A stretch of 64,000 nt of DNA from CAWGOF01 sp963824225 (GTDB lineage: Bacteria > Acidobacteriota > Polarisedimenticolia > Polarisedimenticolales > Polarisedimenticolaceae): contig CAWGOF010000003.1 of the NCBI GenBank assembly GCA_963824225.1, forward strand, positions 868,001 through 932,000. Reading direction: 5' to 3'. The position numbers were made by a program, and so were the translations under genes. Position 1 is the first letter of the stretch. Every line of letters starts with the position of its first letter. Shown piece by piece: positions 62,123-64,000 of this stretch. A model generated the notes under the pieces. That model searched no databases. It worked only from the letters and a program-made list of their open reading frames with translations, and was not told where the DNA came from.

Positions 62123-64000
62123 ATGAACACGATCGACAGCACAGCCCCGTTCGTGTCTTCCGTCTATGACGAGCTCGCCCGGCGGCTCGACAGCGTCCGG
62201 AGGCGCCTCGGCCGGCCGCTGACGCTCGCCGAGAAGATCCTCTACGGCCACCTCGACGACCCCGAGCACGCCGATCTGCGTCCCGGGGAGAGCTACCTCC
62301 AGCTGCGCCCGGACCGCGTCGCGATGCAGGACGCCACGGCGCAGATGGCGCTGCTCCAGTTCGCGCAGGCCGACATCCCGCGCGTCGCCGTGCCCACGAC
62401 CGTCCACTGCGACCACCTGATCCGCGCGCACGCGCGGCGCGAACCAGGACATCGCGACGGCGCTCGACGAGAACGACGAGGTCTACGACGTTCCTCGCAG
62501 ACCGCGTCCGCGCGCTACGGCATCGGCTTCTGGAAGCCCGGCGCCGGGATCATCCACCAGGTGGTCCTCGAGAACTACGCGTTCCCCGGGCGGGCTGATG
62601 ATCGGCACCGACTCCCACACGCCGAACGCCGGCGGCCTCGGGATGTTCGCCTCGGGCGTCGGCGGCGCGGACGCGGTCGACGTGATGGCCGGGTTCCCGT
62701 GGGAGGTCAAGCTGCCCGAGGCTCATCGGCGTGCGGCTGACCGGGCAGCCTCAGCGGCTGGGCCGCGCCGAAGGACGTGATCCTCAAGCTCTGCGGGATC
62801 CTCACCGTCAAGGGCGGCACGAACGCGCGTGATCGAGTACTTCGGGCCCGGCGCGCGCATCGATCTCGTGCACCGGCAAGGGCACGATCACGAACATGGG
62901 CGCCGAGCTCGGCGCGACGACGTCGGTCTTCCCGTTCGACGAGCCGATGGACCGCTACCTGCGCGGCACCGATCGCGCCGCGCTCGCCGATCTCGCCGAG
63001 CGCAACGCGGCCCTCCTCGCGGCGGACCCCGAGGTCGAGCGCGATCCGGCGCGGTTCTTCGCGCGCGTGGTCGAGATCGACCTCTCGACGCTCGAGCCGC
63101 ACCTCGTCGGCCCGCACACGCCCGACCTCGCGCGCCCGGTCTCCGAGGTCGCCGCGGCGGTCGCGAAGGAAGGCTACCCCGACGCGATCTCGGTCGCGCT
63201 GATCGGGTCGTGCACGAACTCGTCCTACGAGGACATCTCGCGCGTCGCCGACGTCGTCGCAGCAGGCCGCGGCGCCACGGGCTCGAGCGCGCGGTCGTGC
63301 CGTTCATGGTCACGCCGGGCTCGGAGCAGGTCCGCGCGACGATCGAGCGCGACGGCCAGATGCGGCTCGCTCGAGGCGGTCGGCGCGACCGTGCTCGCGA
63401 ACGCCTGCGGGCCGTGCATCGGCCAGTGGAAGCGCGACGAGATCAAGCCGGGCGAGAAGAACACGATCGTCACCTCGTTCAACCGCAACTTCCCGCGCGC
63501 GCAACGACGGCAACGCGGAGACGCTGGCGTTCATCGCGAGCCCGGAGATCGTGGTCGCCTACGCGCTCGCCGGCCGCCTGAGCTTCAACCCGCTCGACCG
63601 ACACGATCGAGGTCGCCCGGAAAGGCCGCGTTCCGTCTCGACCCGCCCGCACCGGCGCCCGACCTGCCGCCGGGCGGCTTCGTGCAAGGACGGCGGGGGC
63701 TACGTCGCCCCGCCCGCAGACGGCAGCTCGATCGACCTGTACATCGCGCCCGAGAGCCAGCGCCTGCAGCTGCTCGACGCCGTTCGCGCCGTGGGACGGC
63801 AAGGACTTCGACCGACTGCCCGCTGCTGCTCAAGGCCACGGGCAAGTGCACGACCGACCACATCTCGCCCGCGGGCCCGTGGCTGCGCTTCCGCGGCCAC
63901 CTCGACAACATCTCGGACAACATGTTCACCGGCGCGGTCAACGCGTTCACGGGCGAGGCCGGCACGACGCTCGACCAGCTCGCGGGCGAGCGGGGCGGGC
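62123..64000 (+). CDS. acn: Aconitate hydratase (mitochondrial type), frame broken about 17 times, 3' end missing
   Basis: 4Fe-4S enzyme converting citrate to isocitrate. ATG 62123. A clean start (YDELARRLDSVRRRLGRPLT, TVHCDHLIRA) is followed by frame changes near 62434, 62490, 62502, 62590, 62718, 62750, 62828 and 62859. Then comes a clean 400-nt stretch (GTITNMGAELGATTSVFPFD, AISVALIGSCTNSSYEDISR with the cluster cysteine), and further breaks near 63259, 63275, 63365, 63500, 63598, 63618, 63684, 63781 and 63811. After these the frame is clean to the edge (KATGKCTTDHISPAGPWLRF). Each break is one added base. VLANACGPCIGQWKRDEI gives the other cluster cysteines, and FNRNF the active-site motif. 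It is not a degenerate relic. Confidence 0.88.

Overview
The window looks like chromosomal DNA of an uncultured, very GC-rich bacterium. The best guess is a deep-branching Acidobacteriota or a neighbouring phylum. The guess rests on three tandem VWFA-related proteins of the acidobacterial type, two ASPIC/UnbV (CRTAC1-like) proteins, MopE-like and kelch secreted proteins, and beta-propeller cytochromes. No phylogenetic marker was available to confirm it. There are no insertion sequences, prophages, CRISPR arrays or rRNA genes. The only RNA gene seen is tRNA-Cys.

Layout. 1-3218: start of a large secreted kelch/MopE protein that runs off the left edge. 3338-10730: housekeeping genes (isocitrate dehydrogenase, a two-gene ABC exporter, thiol peroxidase, then an acyl-CoA dehydrogenase-hemE-hemY operon). 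10818-12329: three minor pilins. 12502-19474: an SDR and three tandem VWFA-like secreted proteins. 19479-24253: small accessory genes, including an Xre/RES toxin-antitoxin pair with a clear promoter-operator, a broken flavin split-barrel gene, a GNAT/DUF2784/membrane trio and an HD-GYP protein. 24320-28142: YheT-type hydrolase, FHA-GAF-PP2C phosphatase, site-2 protease. 28155-35169: speA, trmK, a sulfatase-superfamily protein, a DnaQ-type exonuclease, glgP. 35237-39431: FN3/PKD secreted protein, tRNA-Cys, yqgE, an orphan topoisomerase VI A subunit. 39466-49657: a metallopeptidase and two tandem beta-propeller cytochromes. 49760-53840: a RodZ-like DUF2914 protein, a hypothetical gene and an amidohydrolase pair, one of which has lost its metal ligands. 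53918-60789: UnbV / pentaheme cytochrome / UnbV cassette. 60946-64000: a CPBP protease and an aconitase cut by the right edge.

Much of the right half encodes exported, redox or repeat-propeller proteins in tightly overlapping operons (ATGA, GTGA, TAATG junctions). This suggests a cell with an elaborate periplasm or surface, probably a respiring heterotroph that scavenges peptides.

The strangest signal is reading-frame damage. speA and the aconitase gene each carry about 17-19 frame changes, nearly all single extra C or G bases at non-homopolymer sites. Both proteins are otherwise conserved from end to end. Four other genes carry one or two of the same +1 insertions. The rest of the window is clean. 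An uneven consensus error is the likeliest cause, but read data are needed to decide.
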